A stretch of DNA of 64,000 nucleotides from Streptomyces sp. Go-475 (GTDB lineage Bacteria > Actinomycetota > Actinomycetes > Streptomycetales > Streptomycetaceae). The stretch lies in NCBI RefSeq assembly GCF_003330845.1, contig NZ_CP026121.1:930001-994000 (forward strand). Reading direction: 5' to 3'. The notes beneath the pieces are model-generated. The model had not been told where the DNA came from. It saw nothing but the letters and a program-made list of their open reading frames with translations, and did not search any database. A program made the position numbers and the translations under genes. Position 1 is the first letter of the stretch. The number at the start of each line of letters is the position of its first letter. Of the stretch, positions 53,423 to 63,200 are shown piece after piece.

Positions 53423-53893
53423 GTGAACAGCTCCGACGGCTGGGGCGACGACGTCTACCAGCCGGACCAAGACGAGCAGAGGGAGGACACGGGGCTGCTC
53501 GACGCCGAGGACACCCTGGAGTACGACGGCGTCGACGATCCCCTGGACCGGGGCTGGTCCCCTCCCGAGCGGCCCTGGGCCGTCGAGCACCTCGGCGTGA
53601 CGGCGGCCGAGCGGCTGCGGGGCGAGACGCTGGACCAGCGGCTCTCCGAGGAGCTGCCGGACCCCGTCGCGCCCGACGGGGACGGCCTCGGGGACTGCCA
53701 GGGCACCGACGGGGAACTCCTCGACAACGAGGTGGGCGCCGCCCGCTCCGGCCGCCTGGTGGCGCCCGACGAGGGCACGCACGAGGACGAGGAGCCCGCG
53801 CTGGTCGCCATGGACGTGGGCATCGACGGCGCGGCCGCGTCGGCCGAGGAGGCCGCCGTGCACATCGTCGACGAGGACACCCTGCCCGGCTGA
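53423..53893 (+). CDS. DUF5709 family acidic protein
   Basis: The product is 156 residues, very acidic, and opens [15 protein letters not shown]. It has the family pattern [26 protein letters not shown] and ends [15 protein letters not shown]. Function is unknown; such proteins are common in Streptomyces. The GTG start at 53423 follows GGAGG at seven bases. It precedes the L31 gene by 44 bases and may share its transcript. Confidence 0.85.
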   Translation: MNSSDGWGDDVYQPDQDEQREDTGLLDAEDTLEYDGVDDPLDRGWSPPERPWAVEHLGVTAAERLRGETLDQRLSEELPDPVAPDGDGLGDCQGTDGELLDNEVGAARSGRLVAPDEGTHEDEEPALVAMDVGIDGAAASAEEAAVHIVDEDTLPG

Positions 53894-53937
53894 TCACAGC
53901 ACCGACCGAGCCGACCCGAGCCGTCCGAGGAGCATCC

Positions 53938-54183
53938 ATGCAGCAGGACAAGCACCCCGACTACCACCCCGTCGTCTTCCGCGACCGCGCCGCCGGGTAC
54001 GCGTTCCTCACCCGGTCCACCGCGACCAGCGACCAGACCATCGAGTGGGACGACGGCGAGACCTACCCGGTCGTGGACGTGGAGATCTCATCGGAGAGCC
54101 ACCCCTTCTACACGGGCAAGGCCCGCACGGTGGACTCGGAGGGCCGGGTCGCGGCGTTCGAGCGGCGGTACGGCGGCGGCTGA
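53938..54183 (+). CDS. rpmE2: Ribosomal protein L31, type B (zinc-free form)
   Basis: The product is 81 residues and begins [20 protein letters not shown], the type B L31 pattern. It lacks the CxxC zinc site of the primary L31, so it can replace it in ribosomes when zinc is scarce. In actinomycetes such paralogues are commonly Zur-controlled, but no Zur box is apparent in the short upstream gap. GAGGAG lies six bases before the ATG. Confidence 0.92.
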   Translation: MQQDKHPDYHPVVFRDRAAGYAFLTRSTATSDQTIEWDDGETYPVVDVEISSESHPFYTGKARTVDSEGRVAAFERRYGGG

Positions 54184-54202
54184 GGCCCGTGAGCGGGCGC
54201 GC

Positions 54203-54997
54203 TCAGATGACGTTGAGCGCCGCCGCGCAGCCCACCCCGCCGAGCAGCATGAACGCCGGCATCAGCACCCTGAGCTCGACCCAGCTGCCCGCCCGGAACC
54301 GCATGGCCTTCGGCGGCCCGACCGGGTACCAGCGCTTCCGCCCGACCGGGATGGGCCACAGGATCGGGCAGCCGGAGACGGTCAGCGCGTCCCCGATGTC
54401 GTGCACGATCGCGCCCAGCACCACCGGCAGGCCCAGCCACAGGTACTCCTGGCCCGGCGCCGTGAACAGCCAGTCCGCGCCGTTGCCCGGCTGGTCCAGG
54501 ATGCCCGCGAGGATCCACGCCGTGGTCGCGGCCAGCAGCCAGACCAGGACGTCGGCGCTGGAGCCGCGGGTCGCCCGCCACAGCAGGCCCTCGATGGCCA
54601 GGACCAGGTGCACGAAGAGGATCGCGAGGACGCCCCAGCGGTCGCTGCTGATCGCCACGACCGAGGTGCCGGCGCCGATCAGCACCGCCCACAGCCAGGT
54701 GTGCGTGAGGGTGCGGTGCCCGCCGGAGCGGCGCGGGTCGCCCTGCTTCTTCGTGGCCTTGTAGACGGCGTACGACAGCTTGTCGACGATCTCGCACAGC
54801 CAGCGCGACAGCGGCCCGAAGGACCGGGAGATGGTGGCCGCCTTGTGGTCCAGGTCCGGGGCGAGGGCGGCTCCGGCGCAGATCAGGGCACCGACGAGGA
54901 GGACCGGCCAGGGCATCGGCTGCCCGGCGGCGGCCGCGGCCGCACCGACGCCGAGCCAGGCGGCGGCGCCCGACAGTGAGTGTGCTGGTCCCATCAT
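54203..54997 (-). CDS. YdjM-like (DUF457) membrane metal-dependent hydrolase family protein
   Basis: The product is 264 residues with about six membrane segments. Family elements: MMGPAHSLSGAAAWLG at the start, ALAPDLDHKAATISR, GGHRTLTHTWLW and ILWPIPVGRKRWYP. Conserved His and Asp residues may bind metal; function is not established. Two adjacent ATG codons (54997, 54994) can start it; GGGGAA lies upstream. It is convergent with rpmE2 and divergent from the helicase. Confidence 0.82.
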   Translation of the reverse strand: MMGPAHSLSGAAAWLGVGAAAAAAGQPMPWPVLLVGALICAGAALAPDLDHKAATISRSFGPLSRWLCEIVDKLSYAVYKATKKQGDPRRSGGHRTLTHTWLWAVLIGAGTSVVAISSDRWGVLAILFVHLVLAIEGLLWRATRGSSADVLVWLLAATTAWILAGILDQPGNGADWLFTAPGQEYLWLGLPVVLGAIVHDIGDALTVSGCPILWPIPVGRKRWYPVGPPKAMRFRAGSWVELRVLMPAFMLLGGVGCAAALNVI

Positions 54998-55142
54998 GGC
55001 CGTTCCCCGCCCCATTCCTCGTGTGCCGCTGTCCAGTTGACCGGGTGCGCTGACGCGTCGTCGGCGCCCCAGCGTAGCGTTCGTGATCTTCCGGGCCGCA
55101 GCCGATTCCCGCATCGGGCACCGGGCCAGGCAAGATGGGGGC

Positions 55143-57656
55143 GTGACCCTCATCGATCAGCTGCCGCCGACCGCCGACCCCGACGCCCTGTACGAAGCCT
55201 TCGAGTCGTGGGCCGGCGAGCGGGGGCTCACGCTCTACCCCCACCAGGAGGAGGCGCTGATCGAGGTGGTCTCCGGCGCGAACGTGATCGTGTCGACGCC
55301 CACCGGATCCGGCAAGAGCATGATCGCCGCGGGCGCGCACTTCGCGGCCCTGGCCCGCGACGAGGTCACCTTCTACACGGCTCCGATCAAGGCGCTGGTG
55401 TCGGAGAAGTTCTTCGAGCTGTGCAAGATCTTCGGCACGGAGAACGTCGGCATGCTCACCGGCGACGCGTCGGTCAACTCCGACGCCCCGGTCATCTGCT
55501 GCACCGCCGAGGTCCTGGCGTCGATCGCGCTGCGCGACGGCAAGGACGCGGACGTCGGCCAGGTCGTGATGGACGAGTTCCACTTCTACGCCGAGGGCGA
55601 CCGCGGCTGGGCCTGGCAGATCCCGATCCTGGAGCTGCCGCAGGCGCAGTTCGTGCTGATGTCGGCGACGCTCGGCGACGTCTCCTTCTTCGAGAAGGAC
55701 CTCACCCGCCGCACCGGCCGCCCCACGGCGGTGGTCCGCTCGGCCACCCGCCCGGTGCCGCTGTCCTACGAGTACCGCTTCACGCCGCTCACCGAGACGC
55801 TCACCGACCTGCTCCAGGCCCGGCAGGCGCCCGTGTACATCGTGCACTTCACGCAGGCCCAGGCCGTGGAGCGGGCGCAGGCGCTGATGAGCATCAACAT
55901 GTGCTCGAAGGAGGAGAAGGAGCAGATCGCCGACCTGATCGGCAACTTCCGCTTCACCACCAAGTTCGGCCGCAACCTCTCCCGTTACGTCCGGCACGGC
56001 ATCGGCGTCCACCACGCCGGCATGCTGCCCAAGTACCGCCGCCTGGTGGAGAAACTCGCGCAGGCCGGTCTGCTGAAGGTCATCTGCGGCACCGACACGC
56101 TCGGCGTCGGCGTCAACGTCCCCATCCGCACGGTGCTGTTCACGGCCCTCACCAAGTACGACGGCACCCGCGTGCGCACCCTGCGGGCCCGGGAGTTCCA
56201 CCAGATCGCGGGGCGCGCCGGCCGGGCCGGTTACGACACGGAGGGCTTCGTCGTCGCGCAGGCCCCCGAGCACGTCGTCGAGAACGAGAAGGCCCTCGCC
56301 AAGGCCGGCGACGACCCCAAGAAGCGCCGCAAGGTCGTCCGCAAGAAGGCACCGGAGGGGTTCGTCGCCTGGTCGGAGCAGACCTTCGAGAAGCTCATCG
56401 CCTCGGAACCGGAGCCGCTGACCTCCCGGTTCCGGGTGACGCACACGATGCTGCTGTCGGTGATCGCCCGCCCCGGCAACGCCTTCGACGCGATGCGCCG
56501 GCTGCTGGAGGACAACCACGAGCCGCGCAAGCAGCAGCTGCGGCACATCCGCCGGGCCATCGCCATCTACCGCTCGCTGCTCGACGGCGGCATCGTCGAG
56601 AAGCTCGACGAGCCGGACCCCACCGGCCGCATCGTCCGCCTCACGGTCGACCTCCAGCAGGACTTCGCGCTCAACCAGCCGCTGTCCACGTTCGCGCTCG
56701 CCGCGTTCGAGCTGCTCGACCCCGAGTCGCCGTCGTACGCCCTCGACATGGTGTCCGTCGTGGAGTCGACGCTCGACGACCCGCGCCAGATCCTCGCCGC
56801 CCAGCAGAACAAGGCGCGCGGCGAGGCCGTGGCCCAGATGAAGGCGGACGGCGTCGAGTACGAGGAGCGCATGGAGCGCCTCCAGGACATCACGTACCCG
56901 AAGCCCCTGGAGGAGCTGCTCTTCCACGCGTACAACACGTACCGCAAGAGCCACCCCTGGGTCGGCGACCATCCGCTGTCGCCGAAGTCGGTCATCCGCG
57001 ACATGTACGAACGGGCGCTGTCCTTCACGGAGTTGGTGTCCCACTACGAGCTGGCCCGCACCGAGGGCATCGTGCTGCGCTACCTGGCCAGCGCCTACAA
57101 GGCCCTCGACCACACCGTCCCGGACGACCTCAAGTCCGAGGACCTCCAGGACCTGATCGAGTGGCTGGGCGAGATGGTGCGCCAGGTCGACTCCAGCCTG
57201 CTGGACGAGTGGGAGCAGCTCGCCAACCCGGAGGAGATGACCGCCGAGGAGGCCCAGGAGAAGGCCGACGAGGTCAAGCCGGTCACCGCCAACGCGCGCG
57301 CCTTCCGCGTCCTGGTCCGCAACGCCATGTTCCGCCGCGTCGAACTGGCCGCCCTGGACCAGGTCGAGGAGCTGGGCGAGCTGGACGGGGAGTCCGGCTG
57401 GGACGCCGAGGCGTGGGGCGAGGCGATGGACAAGTACTGGGACGAGTACGACGACCTCGGCACCGGTCCCGACGCGCGCGGCCCGAAGCTGCTGCTCATC
57501 GAGGAGGAGCCGGAGAACGGCCTGTGGCGGGTGCGGCAGATCTTCCACGACCCGAACGGCGACCACGACTGGGGCATCAGCGCGGAGGTGGACCTCACCG
57601 CCTCGGACGCGGAGGGCCGTGCGGTCGTCCGGGTCACCGACGTCGGCCAGCTGTGA
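55143..57656 (+). CDS. Ski2-like DEAD/DEAH-box helicase
   Basis: The product is 837 residues. Helicase motifs appear in order: Walker A TPTGSGKS (about 50), TAPIKALVSEKF, DEFH Walker B (about 141), LMSATLGD, and motif VI QIAGRAGRAG (about 350). The long C-terminal helical part resembles Ski2/Mtr4-like RNA helicases. The GTG at 55143 gives VTLIDQLPPTADPD as N-terminus; upstream sequence is not conserved-looking. It precedes the thioesterase gene by 37 bases in the same direction. Confidence 0.87.
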   Translation: MTLIDQLPPTADPDALYEAFESWAGERGLTLYPHQEEALIEVVSGANVIVSTPTGSGKSMIAAGAHFAALARDEVTFYTAPIKALVSEKFFELCKIFGTENVGMLTGDASVNSDAPVICCTAEVLASIALRDGKDADVGQVVMDEFHFYAEGDRGWAWQIPILELPQAQFVLMSATLGDVSFFEKDLTRRTGRPTAVVRSATRPVPLSYEYRFTPLTETLTDLLQARQAPVYIVHFTQAQAVERAQALMSINMCSKEEKEQIADLIGNFRFTTKFGRNLSRYVRHGIGVHHAGMLPKYRRLVEKLAQAGLLKVICGTDTLGVGVNVPIRTVLFTALTKYDGTRVRTLRAREFHQIAGRAGRAGYDTEGFVVAQAPEHVVENEKALAKAGDDPKKRRKVVRKKAPEGFVAWSEQTFEKLIASEPEPLTSRFRVTHTMLLSVIARPGNAFDAMRRLLEDNHEPRKQQLRHIRRAIAIYRSLLDGGIVEKLDEPDPTGRIVRLTVDLQQDFALNQPLSTFALAAFELLDPESPSYALDMVSVVESTLDDPRQILAAQQNKARGEAVAQMKADGVEYEERMERLQDITYPKPLEELLFHAYNTYRKSHPWVGDHPLSPKSVIRDMYERALSFTELVSHYELARTEGIVLRYLASAYKALDHTVPDDLKSEDLQDLIEWLGEMVRQVDSSLLDEWEQLANPEEMTAEEAQEKADEVKPVTANARAFRVLVRNAMFRRVELAALDQVEELGELDGESGWDAEAWGEAMDKYWDEYDDLGTGPDARGPKLLLIEEEPENGLWRVRQIFHDPNGDHDWGISAEVDLTASDAEGRAVVRVTDVGQL

Positions 57657-57693
57657 CGGGCCGGGCCGCAGCGAGCACAGGAGGATCCCACCG

Positions 57694-58566
57694 ATGACGA
57701 CGAACCCGGCCGAGAGACTGGTCGACCTGCTCGATCTGGAGCAGATCGAGGTCAACATCTTCCGTGGCCGCAGCCCGCAGGAGTCCCTGCAGCGGGTGTT
57801 CGGGGGCCAGGTGGCGGGCCAGGCCCTGGTCGCCGCCGGCCGCACCACGGACGGTGACCGTCCTGTGCATTCGCTGCACGCGTACTTCCTGCGCCCGGGC
57901 ATCCCGGGCGTGCCGATCGTCTACCAGGTCGAGCGCGTGCGCGACGGCCGGTCGTTCACGACCCGCCGGGTCACGGCCGTGCAGCAGGGCCGCACGATCT
58001 TCAACCTCACCGCTTCCTTCCACAAGCCGGAGGAGGGCAGCTTCGAGCACCAGCTGCCGCCGGCCCGCTACGTCCCGAACCCGGAGTCGCTCCCGACCGT
58101 CACGGACGAGATCCGGGAGCACCTGGGCGCCCTGCCCGAGCAGTTGGAGCGGATGGCCCGTCGCCAGCCCTTCGACATCCGCTACGTGGACCGGCTGCGC
58201 TGGAGCCCGGAGGACGTCGAGGACGCCGAGCCGCGCAGCGCCGTGTGGATGCGCGCGGTCGGGCCGCTCGGCGACGATCCGCTCGTCCACACCTGCGCCC
58301 TCACCTACGCCAGCGACATGACCCTCCTGGACGCCGTCCGCATCCCGGTCGAGCCGCTCTGGGGCCCGCGCGGCTTCGACATGGCGTCCCTGGACCACGC
58401 GATGTGGTTCCACCGCCCCTTCCGCGCCGACGACTGGCTGCTGTACGACCAGGAGTCCCCCATCGCGGTCGGCGGCCGTGGTCTGGCCCGGGGCCGCATC
58501 TACGACCGTGACGGCCGACTGGTCGTGTCGGTCGTGCAGGAGGGGCTCTTCCGGAAGCTGGGCTGA
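57694..58566 (+). CDS. tesB: Acyl-CoA thioesterase II (TesB family)
   Basis: The product is 290 residues with a double hot-dog fold. Typical segments are RVFGGQVAGQALVAAGRT, HAYFLRPG, TLTYASDMTLLDAVR (here ALTYASDMTLLDAV) and SLDHAMWFHRPFRADDWLLYDQESP. It hydrolyses medium- and long-chain acyl-CoA to free acid. AGGAGG sits nine bases before the ATG. It likely forms a transcription unit with the helicase. Confidence 0.9.
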   Translation: MTTNPAERLVDLLDLEQIEVNIFRGRSPQESLQRVFGGQVAGQALVAAGRTTDGDRPVHSLHAYFLRPGIPGVPIVYQVERVRDGRSFTTRRVTAVQQGRTIFNLTASFHKPEEGSFEHQLPPARYVPNPESLPTVTDEIREHLGALPEQLERMARRQPFDIRYVDRLRWSPEDVEDAEPRSAVWMRAVGPLGDDPLVHTCALTYASDMTLLDAVRIPVEPLWGPRGFDMASLDHAMWFHRPFRADDWLLYDQESPIAVGGRGLARGRIYDRDGRLVVSVVQEGLFRKLG

Positions 58567-58625
58567 CCTGGCCCCCTCCTCGTCAGCGCCGCCAGGGGCG
58601 CAGACAGCGTCGGCGGGGCCGGGCC

Positions 58626-59246
58626 TCAGGCGGTGCCGGCGGGGCCGGGCAGGAAGATCAGGTCCAGCTGGTGGGCGAGCACGCCGGTGGCCGACTCGGC
58701 GCTGCGCTGGCCGACCAGGACGCTGGTGCCGAGCCCGGCGGACAGGGACAGCAGACCGGCCGCCGCCGCCCGGGGGTCCACGCCGGGCCGCAACCGCCCT
58801 TGCTCCGCCGCTTGCCGGAGCAGCCCGGCCACGGTGTCCTCGGCGCTGTCCGGGTCCTTGATGAACGGCTGGGCGGCGAGCGCCTCGTCCGTCACGGCCA
58901 GGACCGCGTACGAGGTGTACAGGTGGTGAAAGGTGCGGCTCTCGGCATCGACCGGCAGGGCCGCCGCCAGGAGCGCCTCGATCACCGCGCGCGGCCCCGG
59001 GTCGGCGCCCGCGGCCGCCACCCGGGCGGCCACCCTTCGCGCGAACCGCTCGGTGAGATGGCGGAGCCCGAAGAGCAGCAGCTTCTCCTTGGACTCGAAG
59101 TAGTACTGCACCAGCCGGAGCGACACACCCGCCTCCGCCGCCACGTCGCGCATCCCCACCGCGTGCAGGCCCAGCCGCCCGGCGGCCCGGACGAGTGCCT
59201 CCGCGATCTCGGTCCGCCGCTCCGCATGGTCGACGCGTCTGGGCAT
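58626..59246 (-). CDS. TetR/AcrR family regulator
   Basis: The product is 206 residues. The helix-turn-helix covers about residues 9-55 (RRTEIAEALVRAAGRLGLHA ... AGVSLRLVQYYF). The C-terminal domain is of the TetR_C6-like type. GGAGAG lies upstream of the ATG at 59246. It is divergent from the alpha/beta hydrolase, with a perfect palindrome in the gap; it probably represses that gene and itself. Confidence 0.86.
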   Translation of the reverse strand: MPRRVDHAERRTEIAEALVRAAGRLGLHAVGMRDVAAEAGVSLRLVQYYFESKEKLLLFGLRHLTERFARRVAARVAAAGADPGPRAVIEALLAAALPVDAESRTFHHLYTSYAVLAVTDEALAAQPFIKDPDSAEDTVAGLLRQAAEQGRLRPGVDPRAAAAGLLSLSAGLGTSVLVGQRSAESATGVLAHQLDLIFLPGPAGTA

Positions 59247-59318
59247 CCTTCGCTCTCCGCTCCGGTCGGCAGTGCACGGGCCCTCCGGCCCCTTTGATGA
59301 TACAGCCGTACCATCATC

Positions 59319-59336
59319 GTGGTACGGTCGTACCAC
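59319..59336. promoter_or_regulatory. TetR operator GTGGTACG-GT-CGTACCAC
   Basis: An 18-bp inverted repeat with 8-bp perfect arms and a 2-base centre. A related half-site CGTACCA lies at 59308-59314, within TGATACAGCCGTACCATCA. It stands between the divergent TetR (start 59246) and hydrolase (start 59364) genes. Confidence 0.75.
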
Positions 59337-59363
59337 AAAGATGGACCGTTCCGGGAGGTAGCC

Positions 59364-60308
59364 GTGTCCTCGTCCGCAACAGCCCCCCGCCAGGCCGATG
59401 TCGGCCGCTTCGTCAGCGACGCCTGGCGCGAGCGGTACTTCGCCGCCTGCGACGCCGTCTACGCGCTGGGCGCACCGGCCTCCTGGGAGCAGGACGTGGA
59501 GACGTCCTTCGCGACCACCCACGTCTACCGCTACGACCCGGCCGACCCCGCCGCCCGCGACCGCACCCCGGTCGTCCTCGTGCACGGCGCGGGCAGTGCC
59601 TGCTCCGCCATGTGGTATCCGAACACCGCCGACCTGAGCTCCGAGCGGCCCGTCTACGCCCTCGACACCCCGGGCGATCCCGGCCGCAGCGTCCAGCGCG
59701 CGCCCATCCACCAGCCCGAGCGGGCCGCCCAGTGGCTCGACGAGTCCCTTGCCGCGCTCGGACTCGACCGGGTCCACCTCGTGGGCAGCTCGTACGGCGG
59801 CTGGCTCGCCCTGAACCAGGCACACCACAGGCCCGAGCGCCTCGCCTCGGTCACCCTGCTCGATCCGGGCGGCCTGGAGAAGGTGGGGCTGCGCTTCTTC
59901 GTGTGGATCTTCGCGAGCCTGTTCGCCACCTTCGCCCCCAAGGCGCTGCGGCCCCGCCTCGCCGCCTGGCTGGAGCAGCCCGTGCTCGTGGTGCCGGAAC
60001 TGCGTGCCATGGTCAGGAGCGGAGTGCGCGCCTACCGCATACGCCGCCCTGCCCCCCTGCCCCTGTCCGAGACCGAACTGGCGGGCATCACCACGCCGCT
60101 GTACCTGCTCATGGGCAAGCGCAGCCTGCTGGTCCACCCCCAGCGGCAGCTGGAGCGCGTCCCACGACTCATCCCGGGCGCCCGGGCCGAGATCCTCTCC
60201 GACACCGGCCACGGACCCCAGATCGACCATGCCGAGCGGAGCAACCGCCTGATGCTGGACTTCATGGACGCCGTGGAGCGCGGCGGGGCTGATGCGGTGA
60301 GGAGGTGA
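59364..60308 (+). CDS. Alpha/beta hydrolase
   Basis: The product is 314 residues. The oxyanion-hole strand is VVLVHGAGSACSAMW, the nucleophile elbow is GSSYGG (Ser), and the histidine is in SDTGHGPQIDHAE. Substrate unknown; the fold suits an esterase or lactonase. GTG 59364 follows GGGAGGTA by five bases. Expression is probably controlled by the divergent TetR through the palindrome 28 bases upstream. Confidence 0.86.
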   Translation: MSSSATAPRQADVGRFVSDAWRERYFAACDAVYALGAPASWEQDVETSFATTHVYRYDPADPAARDRTPVVLVHGAGSACSAMWYPNTADLSSERPVYALDTPGDPGRSVQRAPIHQPERAAQWLDESLAALGLDRVHLVGSSYGGWLALNQAHHRPERLASVTLLDPGGLEKVGLRFFVWIFASLFATFAPKALRPRLAAWLEQPVLVVPELRAMVRSGVRAYRIRRPAPLPLSETELAGITTPLYLLMGKRSLLVHPQRQLERVPRLIPGARAEILSDTGHGPQIDHAERSNRLMLDFMDAVERGGADAVRR

Positions 60309-60464
60309 TCGGGCGGGGTCCGGGCTGGCCGCGTTCTCCTCGGTGGGTGCGGCGATGAGTTCCTGGTGCGTGCGGGGTCTGTCGGTGTGACGGCCGGTGA
60401 TGTTCCACCCGGGAAGATCGCCGTTCCGTACCCGCACCGATCGCCCCCGCGCGAGGAGAACCCC

Positions 60465-61040
60465 ATGACCGCCACCTACACCTTCGACGTCTTCTCCAGC
60501 CTCGACGGCTACGGCACCGCCCGCGCCGGCTGGACCGGCTACTGGGGCAAGCAAGGTCCCGAGTTGCTCGACCACCGCCTTGAGCTGTACGGCGCGGAAC
60601 AGCGGATGGTCTTCGGGGCCAACACCTACCGGGCGTTCGCGCGGATGCTGGCGTCGAGCACCGAGGAGTCCGACGTACGTGACCCATGGGTCACCCGGAT
60701 GAGGAACCTGCCCGCCACGGTGGTGTCGACGACGCTGGAAGGCCCCCTCGACTGGCCCGACGCGACCGTCGTGAGCGGTGACGCCGTCGACGTCGTCACC
60801 CGGCTCAAGGAGGAGTCCGACGTGCCGTTGCGCTCGCACGGCAGCCTGTCGATGAACCGGGCGCTGATGGCGGCCGGCCTGGTCGACCGCCTGCAGGTGA
60901 CGCTCTTCCCCGTCATCACCGGCCGGACCGGGCTGAACCCGGTCTTCCAGGGCGCGGCCGACTTCGACCTCGAGCTGGTCGGGCACCGGACGCTCGACGG
61001 TCACATCCAGGAACTCGTCTACCGGCCCACCCTCCACTGA
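60465..61040 (+). CDS. Dihydrofolate reductase family (RibD C-terminal-like) protein
   Basis: The product is 191 residues. It begins with the strand TYTFDVFSSLDGYGTARAG, has RMVFGANTYRAFARML, and the NADPH-binding SHGSLSMNRALMAAGLVDRL. Single-domain proteins of this type are NADPH-dependent reductases of unknown substrate; true DHFR activity is doubtful. GAGGAGAA precedes the ATG. Confidence 0.85.
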   Translation: MTATYTFDVFSSLDGYGTARAGWTGYWGKQGPELLDHRLELYGAEQRMVFGANTYRAFARMLASSTEESDVRDPWVTRMRNLPATVVSTTLEGPLDWPDATVVSGDAVDVVTRLKEESDVPLRSHGSLSMNRALMAAGLVDRLQVTLFPVITGRTGLNPVFQGAADFDLELVGHRTLDGHIQELVYRPTLH

Positions 61041-61109
61041 CCCGTGCACATGCGAAGAGGGCCGCGGATCGCAGGGGCACTGTCAGTGGCGGGTGGCAGC
61101 ATCGGTCGC

Positions 61110-63005
61110 ATGACGGACACCACGGCATTCGACTGGCGTTCCTTCCTGCTCAAGTGGAGCGGGGAGTGGGCGGATTCCCTGCCGGACGACGACACGCGGA
61201 GCGCGGACGACGAGGCCGCGCGGCAGGCGCGGTGGCTGGGGTTCCCACCCGCGTCCGAGGAGCGGATCGCGGCCATGGAGGAGCGCCTCGGCCGCCGGAT
61301 GCCCCCGTCGTACCGGGAGTTCCTCAAGGTCAGCGACGGGTGGCGGCACGCGGGCGGCTTCGTGTGGCTCCTGTCGGGCACCGAGGACGCCCGCTGGCAC
61401 GACAACGAGTCGGGACTCGCCGACCTGACGGAGGAGTACCTGGACGAGGACGCCGGGCCCGAGGAGCGGCGGGAGGCGGACCTCTGGCGGCGCGGACTGC
61501 AGCTCGACGTCGAGGCCGACGCCACCTACGTCCTCCTGGACCCCGAGGACGTGGACGAGGACGGCGAATGGGCCGTGTACACGTGGGCGAGCTGGCGGGC
61601 CGCGCCACCCGAGCGGCACGCGAACTTCCTCGCCTTCATGCAGGACATGCACCGGGAGTTCCACAGCCTGCGCGCGCACCGGGGCGACGGGGAGCCGGAG
61701 TTCGCCAGCGACACGACGCGCGAGCTGGACGCCCGGATGGAGGAGGCCCGGCTGGAGGCCCTGCGCGGCGACTGGGAACAGGCCGGGAGGGCGCTGGACG
61801 AGGCCAAGGAGTACGGCAGACCGCGGGCCGCGGGGCTGGGCGACCAGATACGCCGTCTGCTCGGCGAGACCTCCATGGTGTACTTCGACGGGCTGGTGAC
61901 GGACCCGCGGTACGCCCCCGAGCTGCTGCCGCCGCTGGTCGCCGAGCACGCGGCGCACTCGTACCGCGACGACTCCACGCTGCTCTTCCATCTGCGGGGC
62001 GCCGACGAGGACTTGGTGTCTCTCGCCTACGCGACGCTGGACCAGGTGCGGAACGGCACGTACCGGTACGCGCCGGCCGGACCGTTCGGGGAGGCGGTCG
62101 AGCGGGCGCGGGAGCTGGCCCGGTGGGGGGACTCCGACGGGGCGTGGCGGACCCTGACCGACGCCCTGCCCCTGTGGGAGCCGCTGGGGCCGGACCATCT
62201 GGCGCCGCTGGCCTGGGTGGCCGATCCCCTGCTGGGGCCGCTGCTGACTCCGGAGCGGGGCCGGGAGTTGCTGTCCACGCCGAGGGGCGGGCAGGAGGGT
62301 GAGGCACCGCGCCCGGGGGCCGGGCTCGACCCGGGCGGCCTGGCGTGGCTCGCGGAGCCGGACCCGGGCAACAACCGCACGTCCTACCGGTTCGTCCTCG
62401 TGGAGGGGGTGGAGCCGGAGGAGCTGCCCGGACGCCTCGCGGACGGGGACGGCGCCGTGCTGAACGAACCCATGACCCTCTGGGAGGCGCGCCGCGGGTC
62501 GCTGGGCAGCCAGCAGGAGTTCTCGTCCTTCGACGACAGGGCGCTCATGGCGGTGGGCCGGGCCGGCGCCGGCTGGAGCTTCGCCTTCGACGGTGATCCC
62601 GCCCCGTTCGACCAGCGGCGGTTCGTCTCGCCGGCCGCGGCCGCCGGCGCCGGCACCCGCGCGGTGGTGGTGTGGAGCGGCCTGAGGCCATGGCACGGGG
62701 AGCCGTTCTTCCACCTTTCGGTGGCGCTGGACGGTGTCGAGCAGTACGCGTTCACCCACGCGGACGGAGAGACCCGCCGGAGCGGGGAGATACCGCGGGC
62801 GCTGGATCCGAGCCGGTTCTTCGGCGGCGCCCCGGAGGACAGCGCCGAGGTGGAACGGCCGCTGCTGGAAGCGGTGGGCCAGGAGTTCGGTGTGTCGCTG
62901 CCGCGTCATGCCATCGTCAACGGACGGCTGCACACGTTCACCACCCGCTCCTGGACGCGTCCGCCGCGGGACGGCGAGACGTACGCGGTGCTCCGGATCG
63001 GGTAG
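61110..63005 (+). CDS. SMI1/KNR4 (SUKH) domain protein
   Basis: The product is 631 residues. A SUKH-1 domain occupies roughly residues 35-180 (PPASEERIAAMEERLGRRMP, SYREFLKVSDGWRHAGGF, WAVYTWASWRAAPPERH). SUKH proteins are often immunity proteins for polymorphic toxins. A long C-terminal part (about 180-631) with several domains has no fold I recognise. No toxin gene adjoins it in this window. The ATG at 61110 has a weak ribosome site. Confidence 0.75.
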   Translation: MTDTTAFDWRSFLLKWSGEWADSLPDDDTRSADDEAARQARWLGFPPASEERIAAMEERLGRRMPPSYREFLKVSDGWRHAGGFVWLLSGTEDARWHDNESGLADLTEEYLDEDAGPEERREADLWRRGLQLDVEADATYVLLDPEDVDEDGEWAVYTWASWRAAPPERHANFLAFMQDMHREFHSLRAHRGDGEPEFASDTTRELDARMEEARLEALRGDWEQAGRALDEAKEYGRPRAAGLGDQIRRLLGETSMVYFDGLVTDPRYAPELLPPLVAEHAAHSYRDDSTLLFHLRGADEDLVSLAYATLDQVRNGTYRYAPAGPFGEAVERARELARWGDSDGAWRTLTDALPLWEPLGPDHLAPLAWVADPLLGPLLTPERGRELLSTPRGGQEGEAPRPGAGLDPGGLAWLAEPDPGNNRTSYRFVLVEGVEPEELPGRLADGDGAVLNEPMTLWEARRGSLGSQQEFSSFDDRALMAVGRAGAGWSFAFDGDPAPFDQRRFVSPAAAAGAGTRAVVVWSGLRPWHGEPFFHLSVALDGVEQYAFTHADGETRRSGEIPRALDPSRFFGGAPEDSAEVERPLLEAVGQEFGVSLPRHAIVNGRLHTFTTRSWTRPPRDGETYAVLRIG

Positions 63006-63200
63006 ACCGCAGGGGGTCGGTGATCTCCTCGGCCGGGGGTGGAGCCGGGGGCGCCGGGCCGGGCGTGGAGCCGGGCCGGGCCGGGCGTGGAGCCTGGCCG
63101 GGCGGAGACGGCCCGTGCGGCTCCGATCGCGGCGGCGCCCCGGTCCGGCGACCATGGCAGGAGGAGGCCCAGCCGGGTCACACGCCCGCCGATCCGGGAG
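63006..63200. repeat. Short GC-rich degenerate repeats
   Basis: Three near copies of GGG(C/G)GTGGAGCC(G/T)GG lie at about 63037-63096, between the SUKH and transporter genes. No gene or clear promoter is visible. Confidence 0.5.

Noticed and set aside
53938..54183. Zur box upstream of rpmE2
   Set aside because: The 44-base gap to the preceding gene is GC-rich with no TGAAAATGATTTTCA-like palindrome.
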